From Streptomyces rishiriensis (lineage in GTDB: Bacteria; Actinomycetota; Actinomycetes; Streptomycetales; Streptomycetaceae), in assembly GCF_030815485.1 (NCBI RefSeq), contig NZ_JAUSWV010000002.1:3782001-3846000 (forward strand): DNA of 64,000 bases, written 5' to 3'. Both the position numbers and the translations under genes were made by a program. Positions 1 to 6,568 of this stretch are shown in pieces. Position 1 is the stretch's first letter; every line of letters starts with the position of its first letter. The notes under the pieces were generated by a model that was not told where the DNA came from, ran no database searches, and saw only the letters and a program-made list of their open reading frames with translations.

Positions 1-216
1 CTCCGGCGGGGTGCGCGACCAGGGACCGAAGGCCTCCCGGGCCGCCGCGCAGGCAGCGCGCACCTGCTCCCGGGAGGCCTCCGGAGCCCAGCCGACGGTT
101 CCCTCGGTCGCCGGGTCGACGACCTCGTAGTGCCCGCGGTCGGGCTCCACCCAGGCACCGCCGACGAACAGCCGCTGCCCGCCGGCGCCTCCGGCGCCGG
201 CGCTCCCGTCGGTCAC
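1..216 (-). CDS. Aldehyde dehydrogenase, N-terminal fragment (runs off left edge)
   Basis: Only about the first 72 residues are in the window. They read as the usual N-terminus of NAD(P)-dependent aldehyde dehydrogenases: LFVGGAWVEP, then VVDPATEGTVGWAPEAS, then an Ala-rich helix ending FGPWSRTPPE. This family oxidises aldehydes to acids through a Cys nucleophile and a Glu base, both of which lie outside the window. The start is GTG at 216. It overlaps the TGA of the upstream amidohydrolase gene (GTGA), so the two are probably translationally coupled. As the last visible gene of the operon it would oxidise an aldehyde made by the upstream enzymes; that role is inference. Confidence 0.85.
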   Translation of the reverse strand, partial: MTDGSAGAGGAGGQRLFVGGAWVEPDRGHYEVVDPATEGTVGWAPEASREQVRAACAAAREAFGPWSRTPPE

Positions 217-1943
217 CTGGTGCTCACCGTCCTGGTGTCCCGCCCCGAGCGCAGCACCCGGCCCGGGACGGCGCCCGTCACCACGTCGTCCCGGATGGCC
301 GCCACTCCGTTGACCCAGACCGCCCGTACGCCGATCGCCTTCGAGTCCAGCCGCGGACTGTCGCCCGGCAGGTCGTGCACCAGGGTGGCCTTGCCCGCGT
401 CGATCCGCTCCGGGTCGAACAGGACCAGGTCCGCATGCCAGCCCTGCTGGATCCGGCCCCGCTCCCGGAGGCCGAACAGCCGCGCCGGGTCGTCCGTCAG
501 CATCTTCACCGCCTGCTCCAGGCCCGCCAGCTTCCGGCCGCGCAGACAGTCGCCGAGGAAGCGCGTGGTGTAGGGCGCCCCGCACATCCGGTCCAGGTGC
601 GCGCCCGCGTCGGAGCCGCCGAGCAGGACGTCCTCGTGACTCCAGGTGTCCGCCCGCAGGGCCCAGGAGTCCGGGTCGTTGTCCGTCGGCATGGGCCACA
701 GGACCGTACGCAGCTCGTCGGCCGCGCAGATCTCGACCAGACAGGCGAAGGGGTCCAGGCCGCGTTCGGCGGCGATGTCGCGCACCACGCGCCCGGTGAG
801 GCCCTCGTTGGCGGCGCTGTAGGTGTCGCCGATGACGTAGCGCCCGAAGTTCGTCAGCCGCCGGAAGACGCCCGCCTCCTTGGAGTTCGCCCGCTTCAGC
901 AGCTCCGCCCGGACCTCCGGGTCCCGCAGCCGTTCGATCCGCTCCGGGACCGGGAGGCCGAGGACCGGCCCCCAGCCCGGGATCAGGTTCAGCGCGCAGA
1001 ACGTGCCGAGGGACATGTTCATCGGGGTGAGGATCGGCATGGTCAGCGCGACGATGCGGCCGCCGGCCTTCCGCGCCCGTTCGCTCGCCATGAGCTGCCG
1101 GGGCACGCGCTCCGGAACGGCCGCGTCGACGGTGAGGACGTTCCAGTTCAGGGGGCGTCCGGCGGCCGCGCTCATCTCCACGAACAGATCGATCTCGGCG
1201 TCGCTGAACTGGTCGAGGCAGCCCGCCACGATCGCCTCGATCTGGGTGCCCTCGTGCTCGCCGACGGCCCGGGACAGCGCGAGCAGCTCCTCCGGGCGGG
1301 CGTGCCGGGAGGCGACCGGCTGTCCGTCCCCGTCGGAGTGGGTCGAGGACTGCGTGGTGGAGAAGCCCCACGCCCCCGCGTCCATGGCCTCGTGCAGCAG
1401 CCGGACAATGTCGGCCAGTTGCTCCTCGCTCGGCTGCCCGCCCACCGCGTCCGCGCCCATCACGTACCGGCGCAGCGCGCAGTGGCCCACCATGAACCCG
1501 GCGTTGACGGCGATCCGCCCCTCCAGCGCGTCCAGGTACTCGCCGAAGCCGTGCCAGCTCCAGGGCGCGCCCTCCTCCAGCGCGACGAGGGACATGCCCT
1601 CCACCTTGGACATCATCCGACGGGTGTAGTCGGCGTCCTCAGGACGGTCCGGGTTCAGCGGCGCGAGCGTGAACCCGCAGTTCCCGGCCGCGACCGTGGT
1701 CACCCCGTGGTTCAGGGACGGGGTGGCGTACGGGTCCCAGAAGAGCTGGGCGTCGTAGTGCGTGTGCGGATCGACGAACCCGGGAGCGAGGACGAGGCCG
1801 TGCGCGTCCTCGGACGTCCGCGTCTCCTCGGTGACGGTGCCGACGACGGCTATCCGTCCGTCCCGTATCCCGACGTCGGCGACCTGGGCGGGCGCGCCGG
1901 TCCCGTCGACGACGGTCGCTCCTTCGATGACGTGATCAAGCAT
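213..1943 (-). CDS. D-aminoacylase-like metal-dependent amidohydrolase
   Basis: This is a 576-residue amidohydrolase of the N-acyl-D-amino-acid deacylase type. Visible landmarks are the N-terminal strand VIEGATVVDGTG, the metal motif DPHTHYDAQ near residue 70, the TVAAGNCGFTLAPL segment, VGHCALR, and the late GGSDAGAHLDRM motif carrying the last metal-binding Asp. Family members hydrolyse amide bonds using one or two zinc ions. The start at 1943 is chosen because GAGGAG lies at good spacing and the protein begins MLDHVIEG; a longer reading upstream has no homology-like sequence. It is followed with 4-bp overlap by the aldehyde dehydrogenase gene and preceded by the LLM gene, apparently in one operon. 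The natural substrate is unknown; family members in catabolic operons often act on other amides, lactams or related rings. Confidence 0.85.
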   Translation of the reverse strand: MLDHVIEGATVVDGTGAPAQVADVGIRDGRIAVVGTVTEETRTSEDAHGLVLAPGFVDPHTHYDAQLFWDPYATPSLNHGVTTVAAGNCGFTLAPLNPDRPEDADYTRRMMSKVEGMSLVALEEGAPWSWHGFGEYLDALEGRIAVNAGFMVGHCALRRYVMGADAVGGQPSEEQLADIVRLLHEAMDAGAWGFSTTQSSTHSDGDGQPVASRHARPEELLALSRAVGEHEGTQIEAIVAGCLDQFSDAEIDLFVEMSAAAGRPLNWNVLTVDAAVPERVPRQLMASERARKAGGRIVALTMPILTPMNMSLGTFCALNLIPGWGPVLGLPVPERIERLRDPEVRAELLKRANSKEAGVFRRLTNFGRYVIGDTYSAANEGLTGRVVRDIAAERGLDPFACLVEICAADELRTVLWPMPTDNDPDSWALRADTWSHEDVLLGGSDAGAHLDRMCGAPYTTRFLGDCLRGRKLAGLEQAVKMLTDDPARLFGLRERGRIQQGWHADLVLFDPERIDAGKATLVHDLPGDSPRLDSKAIGVRAVWVNGVAAIRDDVVTGAVPGRVLRSGRDTRTVSTR

Positions 1944-2048
1944 GGGGTGACTCCTCGGGATGCGTGAGGCATGCCTACTCAGGGGCGCGGGGACCTGCGC
2001 GACCTGCCACGACGGCGCCGCAGCCGCCGGACGCCCCGGACCCCGACG

Positions 2049-2128
2049 GCGACCACGCGCCCGTGAAGTCCGCGACCCGCGACAGCGACCACGCGCCCGC
2101 ACGGTCCGCGACAGCGACTACGCGCCCT
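2049..2128. repeat. Degenerate triplicate repeat at the LLM gene 3' end
   Basis: Three related copies of GCGACCACGCGCCC are seen at 2049-2062, 2085-2098 and 2114-2127, the last with one change (T for C), and the last two are each preceded by GCGACA. The third copy contains the LLM stop codon at 2118-2120, so the two outer copies look like duplications of that gene's tail into the 174-bp gap before the amidohydrolase gene. No gene is seen in the rest of the gap. Confidence 0.5.
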
Positions 2129-3236
2129 GGCGGAACCGCGTCGTCCGGTGCACGGGATCCGTGTCGATCTTCGGAATGACCTGCTCCCCGATCAGCCGGA
2201 TCGTCTGCAGCGTCTCCTCCTTGGGCACGCCGACCGGCAGCCCGAAGGACAGCTGGTCCGCCCCCGCCTGCTCCCACCGCTTGCACTGCCGCAGCACCTC
2301 GTCCGGGTCGCCGCAGATCAGCAGTTCCTCCTCGACGAGGAGTTCGACGAACTCGGCGTTGTACTCGGGCAGCGTCTCGGGCCAGACCGGGAAACCCTCG
2401 GGCCGCGGGAAGGTGTCGTGGTAGCGGAACACCAGCGAGGGCAGATAGTGCAGCCCGCCCTCGACGGCGATCCGGATCGCCTCGTCGTGCGTCGGCGCGC
2501 AGATCGCCGTCGTCGTCACCATCACGTTGTCGTTGACGAAGTCGCCGATCGGCTCGGCGTCGACCACCGCCGTCTTGTACTGCTCCAGCACCCACTCCAT
2601 GTCGGAGACCTTCTGGATGCTGAAGCCGAGCACTCCGAGGCCCTTGCGGGCGGCCATCGCGTACGAGGGCGGCGACCCGGCCGCGTACCACATCGCCGGG
2701 TGGGACTTCCCGTACGGCTTCGGCAGGATCTTGCGCGGCGGCAGCTGCCAGTGCTTGCCCTGGAAGCCGACGTACTCGTCCTGGAGCCACATCTTCGGGA
2801 ACTCGGCGATCGTCTCCTCCCAGATCTCCTTCGTGAAGTTCATGTCGGTGATGCCGGGGAGGAAGCCGAGGATCTCGTGCGAGCCGGCGCCGCGCCCGCT
2901 GCCGAACTCGAAGCGGTTGCCGGTGAGATGGTCGAGCATGGCGACCTTCTCGGCGACCTTCACCGGGTGGTTGACCTGGGCGAGCGGGTTGAAGATGCCC
3001 GAGCCGAGGTGGATGCGTTCGGTCGCGTGGGCGAGGTAGCCGAGGAAGACGTCGTTGGCGGAGAGGTGCGAGTACTCCTCCAGGAAGTGGTGCTCGGACG
3101 CCCAGGCGTACTTGAAGCCGGATTTGTCCGCCTGGATGACGTACTCGGTCTCCTCCATCAGTGCCTTGTGCTCGGCGAGCGGATCGGTCTCGGCGCGCTT
3201 GCCCACGTATCCCTGTACAAAGAGCCCGAATTCCAC
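2118..3236 (-). CDS. LLM-class flavin-dependent monooxygenase (luciferase-like)
   Basis: The 372-residue protein has the bacterial luciferase-like TIM-barrel fold: MEFGLFVQGYVG at the N-terminus, WASEHHF near residue 45, HLGSGIFNPL, and the flavin-site stretch DHLTGNRFEFGSGRGAGSHE around residue 115-135. Members use reduced FMN (or F420) to hydroxylate or oxygenate organic substrates. The start is GTG at 3236; its ribosome binding site is weak, with only AGGA about 20 nt upstream. Operators lie 36 bp and about 100 bp upstream, so it is probably the first gene of the LLM-amidohydrolase-aldehyde dehydrogenase operon. If FMN-dependent, it would need a reductase such as the one at 37252-37863, which carries the same operator. 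That pairing is inference. Confidence 0.85.
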   Translation of the reverse strand: MEFGLFVQGYVGKRAETDPLAEHKALMEETEYVIQADKSGFKYAWASEHHFLEEYSHLSANDVFLGYLAHATERIHLGSGIFNPLAQVNHPVKVAEKVAMLDHLTGNRFEFGSGRGAGSHEILGFLPGITDMNFTKEIWEETIAEFPKMWLQDEYVGFQGKHWQLPPRKILPKPYGKSHPAMWYAAGSPPSYAMAARKGLGVLGFSIQKVSDMEWVLEQYKTAVVDAEPIGDFVNDNVMVTTTAICAPTHDEAIRIAVEGGLHYLPSLVFRYHDTFPRPEGFPVWPETLPEYNAEFVELLVEEELLICGDPDEVLRQCKRWEQAGADQLSFGLPVGVPKEETLQTIRLIGEQVIPKIDTDPVHRTTRFRQGA

Positions 3237-3272
3237 GGAGGTTCACCGTCCCGGTTCCTGGGTCGTGACTAA

Positions 3273-3287
3273 CTGACGGTTCGTCAG
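3273..3287. promoter_or_regulatory. Regulon operator 1, CTGACGGTTCGTCAG
   Basis: This is a perfect 6-3-6 palindrome, 36 bp upstream of the LLM start at 3236. It is one of 15 related sites in the window. Confidence 0.8.
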
Positions 3288-3337
3288 ATTCAGCGGATGC
3301 CGCCGACTGTGGCACCGGGCACCGGGATGGTCAATAG

Positions 3338-3352
3338 CTGACGAACGGTCAG
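3338..3352. promoter_or_regulatory. Regulon operator 2, CTGACGAACGGTCAG
   Basis: One mismatch from the perfect palindrome. It overlaps the stop codon of the SDR gene (3349-3351) and forms a tandem pair with the site at 3273 ahead of the LLM operon. Confidence 0.7.
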
Positions 3353-4119
3353 ATGACCGAGACGCCCGCCAGCCAGCCCCCGTCGATCACGAACGGCTGC
3401 CCGGTGATGTACGAGGAGTCGTCCGAGGTGAGGAAGAGGGCGAGCCGGGCCACCTCGTCCGCTCGGCCGATCCGCCCCAGGGGCACGAGCTTGCGGTAGA
3501 GGGAGTCGAGGGCACGCGTCGTCTCCTCGGCGTCGGCGTCCGGCTCCAGCCGGGACGGATTGGACATCGCGGTGTCGACGGCTCCGGGGCAGACCGCGTT
3601 GACCCTGATACGGCGGGGCGCCAGCTCCAGGGCGGCGACCCGGGTGAGGCCGAGTACGGCGTGTTTGGTCGCCGCGTAGGCCCCGACCGCCGCCATACCG
3701 GTGAGCCCGGTGTAGGAGGCGGTGTTGACGATGGTGCCGCCGTCGGACAGCTCCGGCGCGGCGGTCCGGATCCCCAGGAAGCAGCCGACCTGGTTGACCC
3801 GTACGACCTGCATGAACTCGTCGAGGGGGGTGTCGACGAGAGCGTTGAAACGCAGGATGCCGGCGTTGTTGACGAGCCCGTCGAGACGGCCGTACGCCCG
3901 CTTGGCCTCCCGCACCGCCGCGACCCACTCCTCCTCCACCCCCACGTCGAGATGGACGTACAGCGCGCCGATCTCCTCGGCGAGTGCCCGGCCCTGCTCG
4001 TCGAGCACGTCGGCGACGACCACCTCGGCGCCCTCCTCCCGGAACAGCCGCGCCTCCTGCTCGCCCTGGCCGCGCGCCGATCCGGTGACGAGGACCACCC
4101 GTCCGTCGAGCTTGCCCAT
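3349..4119 (-). CDS. Short-chain dehydrogenase/reductase (SDR)
   Basis: This is a classical SDR of 256 residues that should oxidise or reduce an alcohol/ketone with NAD(P). The cofactor motif TGSARGQG sits at about residues 12-19, NNAGIL near residue 88, and the catalytic Ser-Tyr-Lys set is visible as NTASYTG followed by AYAATKHA around residue 150. The C-terminus ends SSYITGQPFVIDGG as usual. The start at 4119 (MGKLDGRVVLVTG) is preceded by GGGAG; a start 33 nt further upstream lacks this support. It has its own operator 46 bp upstream, and its stop codon lies inside another operator, so it appears to be a single-gene unit of the regulon. Confidence 0.9.
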   Translation of the reverse strand: MGKLDGRVVLVTGSARGQGEQEARLFREEGAEVVVADVLDEQGRALAEEIGALYVHLDVGVEEEWVAAVREAKRAYGRLDGLVNNAGILRFNALVDTPLDEFMQVVRVNQVGCFLGIRTAAPELSDGGTIVNTASYTGLTGMAAVGAYAATKHAVLGLTRVAALELAPRRIRVNAVCPGAVDTAMSNPSRLEPDADAEETTRALDSLYRKLVPLGRIGRADEVARLALFLTSDDSSYITGQPFVIDGGWLAGVSVI

Positions 4120-4165
4120 GCCGGCTCCCTTCGCATCGGTGGAGCTCGGCATCGTATCGCCATAG

Positions 4166-4180
4166 CTGACGAACCGTCAG
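4166..4180. promoter_or_regulatory. Regulon operator 3, CTGACGAACCGTCAG
   Basis: A perfect palindrome located 46 bp upstream of the SDR start at 4119, in the short gap before the F420-LLM gene end. Confidence 0.8.
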
Positions 4181-4194
4181 ATGCGTGCGCCGAT

Positions 4195-5118
4195 TCAGGA
4201 AGCGCCGTCGAGCAGGGGCCCCACCTCGGCTCCGAACCGGTCGATCTGGTCGACGAGTTCGGTGCGGCCGCGGCAGCGGAAGCGCACCTGGATCTGGTGC
4301 ACGCCCATCGCGCCGTAGGCCCGCAGCGACTCGGCGAGGGCCCCGGGCGGCCCGGTGAGGGTGCGGCGGCCCACCTCCCAGCCGGGGGCGCCGACGTACA
4401 GCGGCTCGGTGATGGCCCCGACGGTGAGCGGCGCGCCGTCCCCCCGCAGCCGCCGCAGGGTCTCGATCTGCGCGGGCAGCCGCTCCCTCGGGTCGCCCTG
4501 GGGCAGCCAGCCGTCCCCCTTGAGGGCGGCCCGGCGGACCGCGGCCGGAGAGGATCCGCCGACCCAGAGGGGCACCCGCGCCTGGGCCGGCCGGGGCCGC
4601 TGCCCGAGCCCCTCGAAGTCGAAGGACTTGCCGTGGTGGGAGGGGAACTCGTCAGGACCGAGCGCGGCGCGCAGCGCGTCGATCGTCTCGTCGAGCACGG
4701 CGCCCCGCCGCTCGAAGTCCACCCCCAGCACCTCGAACTCCTCCCGTACGTGACCGGCGCCGACGCCGAGGATCAGCCGGCCGCCGCTGAGGTGGTCGAG
4801 GGTCGCGTACTGCTTGGCGGTGAGCAGGGGGTGCCGCAGGCCGACGACGGCTACGTGCGCGAGCAGCCGGACGCGAACGGTCACGGCGGCCAGGTGGGCG
4901 AGGGTGGCCACGGGGTCGTACCAGACCGTGCTCATGGCCCCGGCCAGCCGGTGCGGGATCGCCACGTGGTCGCAGGCGGCGACATAGGCGAATCCGGCGC
5001 GGTCGGCGGCGCGGGCGACCTCGACCAGGTCGGCGGGGCCCGCGTCCGCCTCCCAGGGCTCCGCGTAGAGCGTGGACTGGGACTGGACCGGGAGCTGGAT
5101 GCCGTAGCCGAGGCTCAC
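4195..5118 (-). CDS. F420-dependent LLM-class oxidoreductase
   Basis: The 307-residue protein is an LLM oxidoreductase of the F420-associated subtype. It starts GYGIQLPVQSQ, has the AACDHVAIP segment near residue 50, and the family signature DHLSGGRLILGVGAGH at about residue 110-125, followed by PLWVGGSSPAAVRRAA. Such enzymes use the deazaflavin F420 for hydride transfer. The start GTG at 5118 overlaps the stop of the upstream Amidohydro_2 gene (GTGA), giving a two-gene operon under the operator at 6398. The substrate is unknown. Confidence 0.85.
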   Translation of the reverse strand: MSLGYGIQLPVQSQSTLYAEPWEADAGPADLVEVARAADRAGFAYVAACDHVAIPHRLAGAMSTVWYDPVATLAHLAAVTVRVRLLAHVAVVGLRHPLLTAKQYATLDHLSGGRLILGVGAGHVREEFEVLGVDFERRGAVLDETIDALRAALGPDEFPSHHGKSFDFEGLGQRPRPAQARVPLWVGGSSPAAVRRAALKGDGWLPQGDPRERLPAQIETLRRLRGDGAPLTVGAITEPLYVGAPGWEVGRRTLTGPPGALAESLRAYGAMGVHQIQVRFRCRGRTELVDQIDRFGAEVGPLLDGAS

Positions 5119-6377
5119 CGCGGGCTCCACAGGCCGTCCGGAGTCAGCCCCAGCAGCCCGATCGCGTTGCCCCGTACGATCCGCTCGACCACGTCCGGCG
5201 CCAGGTGGCCCATCTGCGCCTCGCCGACCTCGCGCGACTTCGGCCAGGTGGAGTCGGAGTGCGGGTAGTCCGTCTCGTACAGGACGTTGCCGACGCCGAT
5301 GGAGTCGAGGTTCCTGAGGCCGAAGGCGTCGTCGAAGAAGCAGCCGTAGACGTGGTCGGCGAACAGTTCGGACGGGGGACGGTGGACCTTGTCCGCGACC
5401 CCGCCCCACCCCCGGTTCTCCTCCCACACCACGTCGGCGCGCTCCAGGATGTAGGGGATCCAGCCGATCTGCCCCTCCGCGTACATCACCTTCAGGTTCG
5501 GGAAGCGCTCGAACTTGCCGCTCATCAGCCAGTCGACCATGGAGAAGCAGCAGTTGGCGAAGGTGATCGTGGAGCCGACGGCGGGCGGGGCGTCGGCGGA
5601 GGTGGAGGGCATCCGGCTGGAGGAGCCGATGTGCATGGCCACGACCGTGCCGGTCTCGTCGCAGGCGGCGAGGAAGGGGTCCCAGTAGTCGGTGTGGACG
5701 GAGGGCAGGCCGAGGTGCGGGGGTATCTCGGAGAAGGCGACCGCGCGGACCCCGCGGGCGGCGTTGCGCCGGACCTCCGCCGCCGCCAGTTCGGCGTCCC
5801 AGAGCGGGATGAGGGCGAGCGGGATCAGCCGGCCCCGCGCCTGCGGGCCGCACCACTCCTCCACCGTCCAGTCGTTGTAGGCGCGCACGCACAGCAGCCC
5901 CAGTTCGCGGTCGGCGGCCTCGGTGAAGGTCTGGCCGCAGAAGCGGGGGAAGGTCGGGAAGCAGACGGCCGACTGGACGTGGTTGACGTCCATGTCGGCG
6001 AGGCGGGACGGGACGTCGTAGGAGCCGGGGCGCATCTGCTCGTAGGTGATGACCTCCAGCTTGATCTCGTCCCGGCTGAAGCCGACGGCGGTGTCCAGGC
6101 GGGTCAGGGGGCGGCGCAGGTCCTCGTAGACCCACCAGTCGCCGATCGGGCCGTCGTCGCCGGGCTCGCCCATGACGGGCTTGAAGCGGCCGCCGAGGAA
6201 GGTCATCTCCTTCAGCGGGGCCCGCACGACACGGGGTCCGGTGTCCAGGTACTTCTTCGGGAGGCGGTCCTGCCAGACGGTGGCCGGCTCCACGGTGTGG
6301 TCGTCCACGGAGATGATCAGCGGGAGGTTCTCCGTGGCCTTCGCGGTCTGCGATGCGTTCTCCAGTGCGTTCTCCAT
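5115..6377 (-). CDS. Amidohydrolase family 2 protein (first paralogue)
   Basis: A 420-residue Amidohydro_2 (ACMSD-like) TIM-barrel enzyme. Landmarks are SVDDHTVEP at residues 23-31, RLADMDVNHVQSAVCFPTFPRFCGQ near 130, the AMHIGSSS segment around 245 with a probable metal-binding His, and LYETDYPHSDSTWP near 375 carrying the late Asp/His pair. The family covers decarboxylases and hydrolases of ring-cleavage products. A close paralogue lies at 50483-51679, also under the same type of operator. ATG at 6377 has no good ribosome binding site, and the operator at 6398-6412 begins only 21 bp upstream, so a short or absent leader is likely. Confidence 0.85.
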   Translation of the reverse strand: MENALENASQTAKATENLPLIISVDDHTVEPATVWQDRLPKKYLDTGPRVVRAPLKEMTFLGGRFKPVMGEPGDDGPIGDWWVYEDLRRPLTRLDTAVGFSRDEIKLEVITYEQMRPGSYDVPSRLADMDVNHVQSAVCFPTFPRFCGQTFTEAADRELGLLCVRAYNDWTVEEWCGPQARGRLIPLALIPLWDAELAAAEVRRNAARGVRAVAFSEIPPHLGLPSVHTDYWDPFLAACDETGTVVAMHIGSSSRMPSTSADAPPAVGSTITFANCCFSMVDWLMSGKFERFPNLKVMYAEGQIGWIPYILERADVVWEENRGWGGVADKVHRPPSELFADHVYGCFFDDAFGLRNLDSIGVGNVLYETDYPHSDSTWPKSREVGEAQMGHLAPDVVERIVRGNAIGLLGLTPDGLWSPR

Positions 6378-6397
6378 GGGGGCACGGTAGCGCCGAT

Positions 6398-6412
6398 CTG
6401 ACGGATCGTCAG
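6398..6412. promoter_or_regulatory. Regulon operator 4, CTGACGGATCGTCAG
   Basis: A perfect palindrome in the gap between the Amidohydro_2 operon (minus strand, start 6377) and afsR (plus strand, start 6569). It sits 20 bp from the amidohydrolase start and 156 bp from afsR, so it most likely serves the former. Confidence 0.8.
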
Positions 6413-6568
6413 CTAGCGGGCGGGAGCCGGGCGGATCGGGTCCGGGGGATGTGTGCGCATCGGACGGGTGGGGCGTGTGGACTCCCGCGCACCACCGGGG
6501 GGAGCTGACGGTTCCGGCATGGACAGGGCAAACTGGCCTGGTAATTCGGATGCCTAAGGGGAGCCCTG

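Noticed and set aside
130..573. Long open frames on the opposite strand of real genes, such as the 530-codon plus-strand frame at 375-1967
   Set aside because: They run antisense to genes with clear domains and have Arg/Pro/Gly-rich, homology-free translations typical of high-GC shadow frames.
6504..6518. CTGACGGTTCCGGCA upstream of afsR as a regulon operator
   Set aside because: Only the left half-site matches; the right half is not CGTCAG-like, so there is no palindrome. It cannot be counted with the 15 sites.
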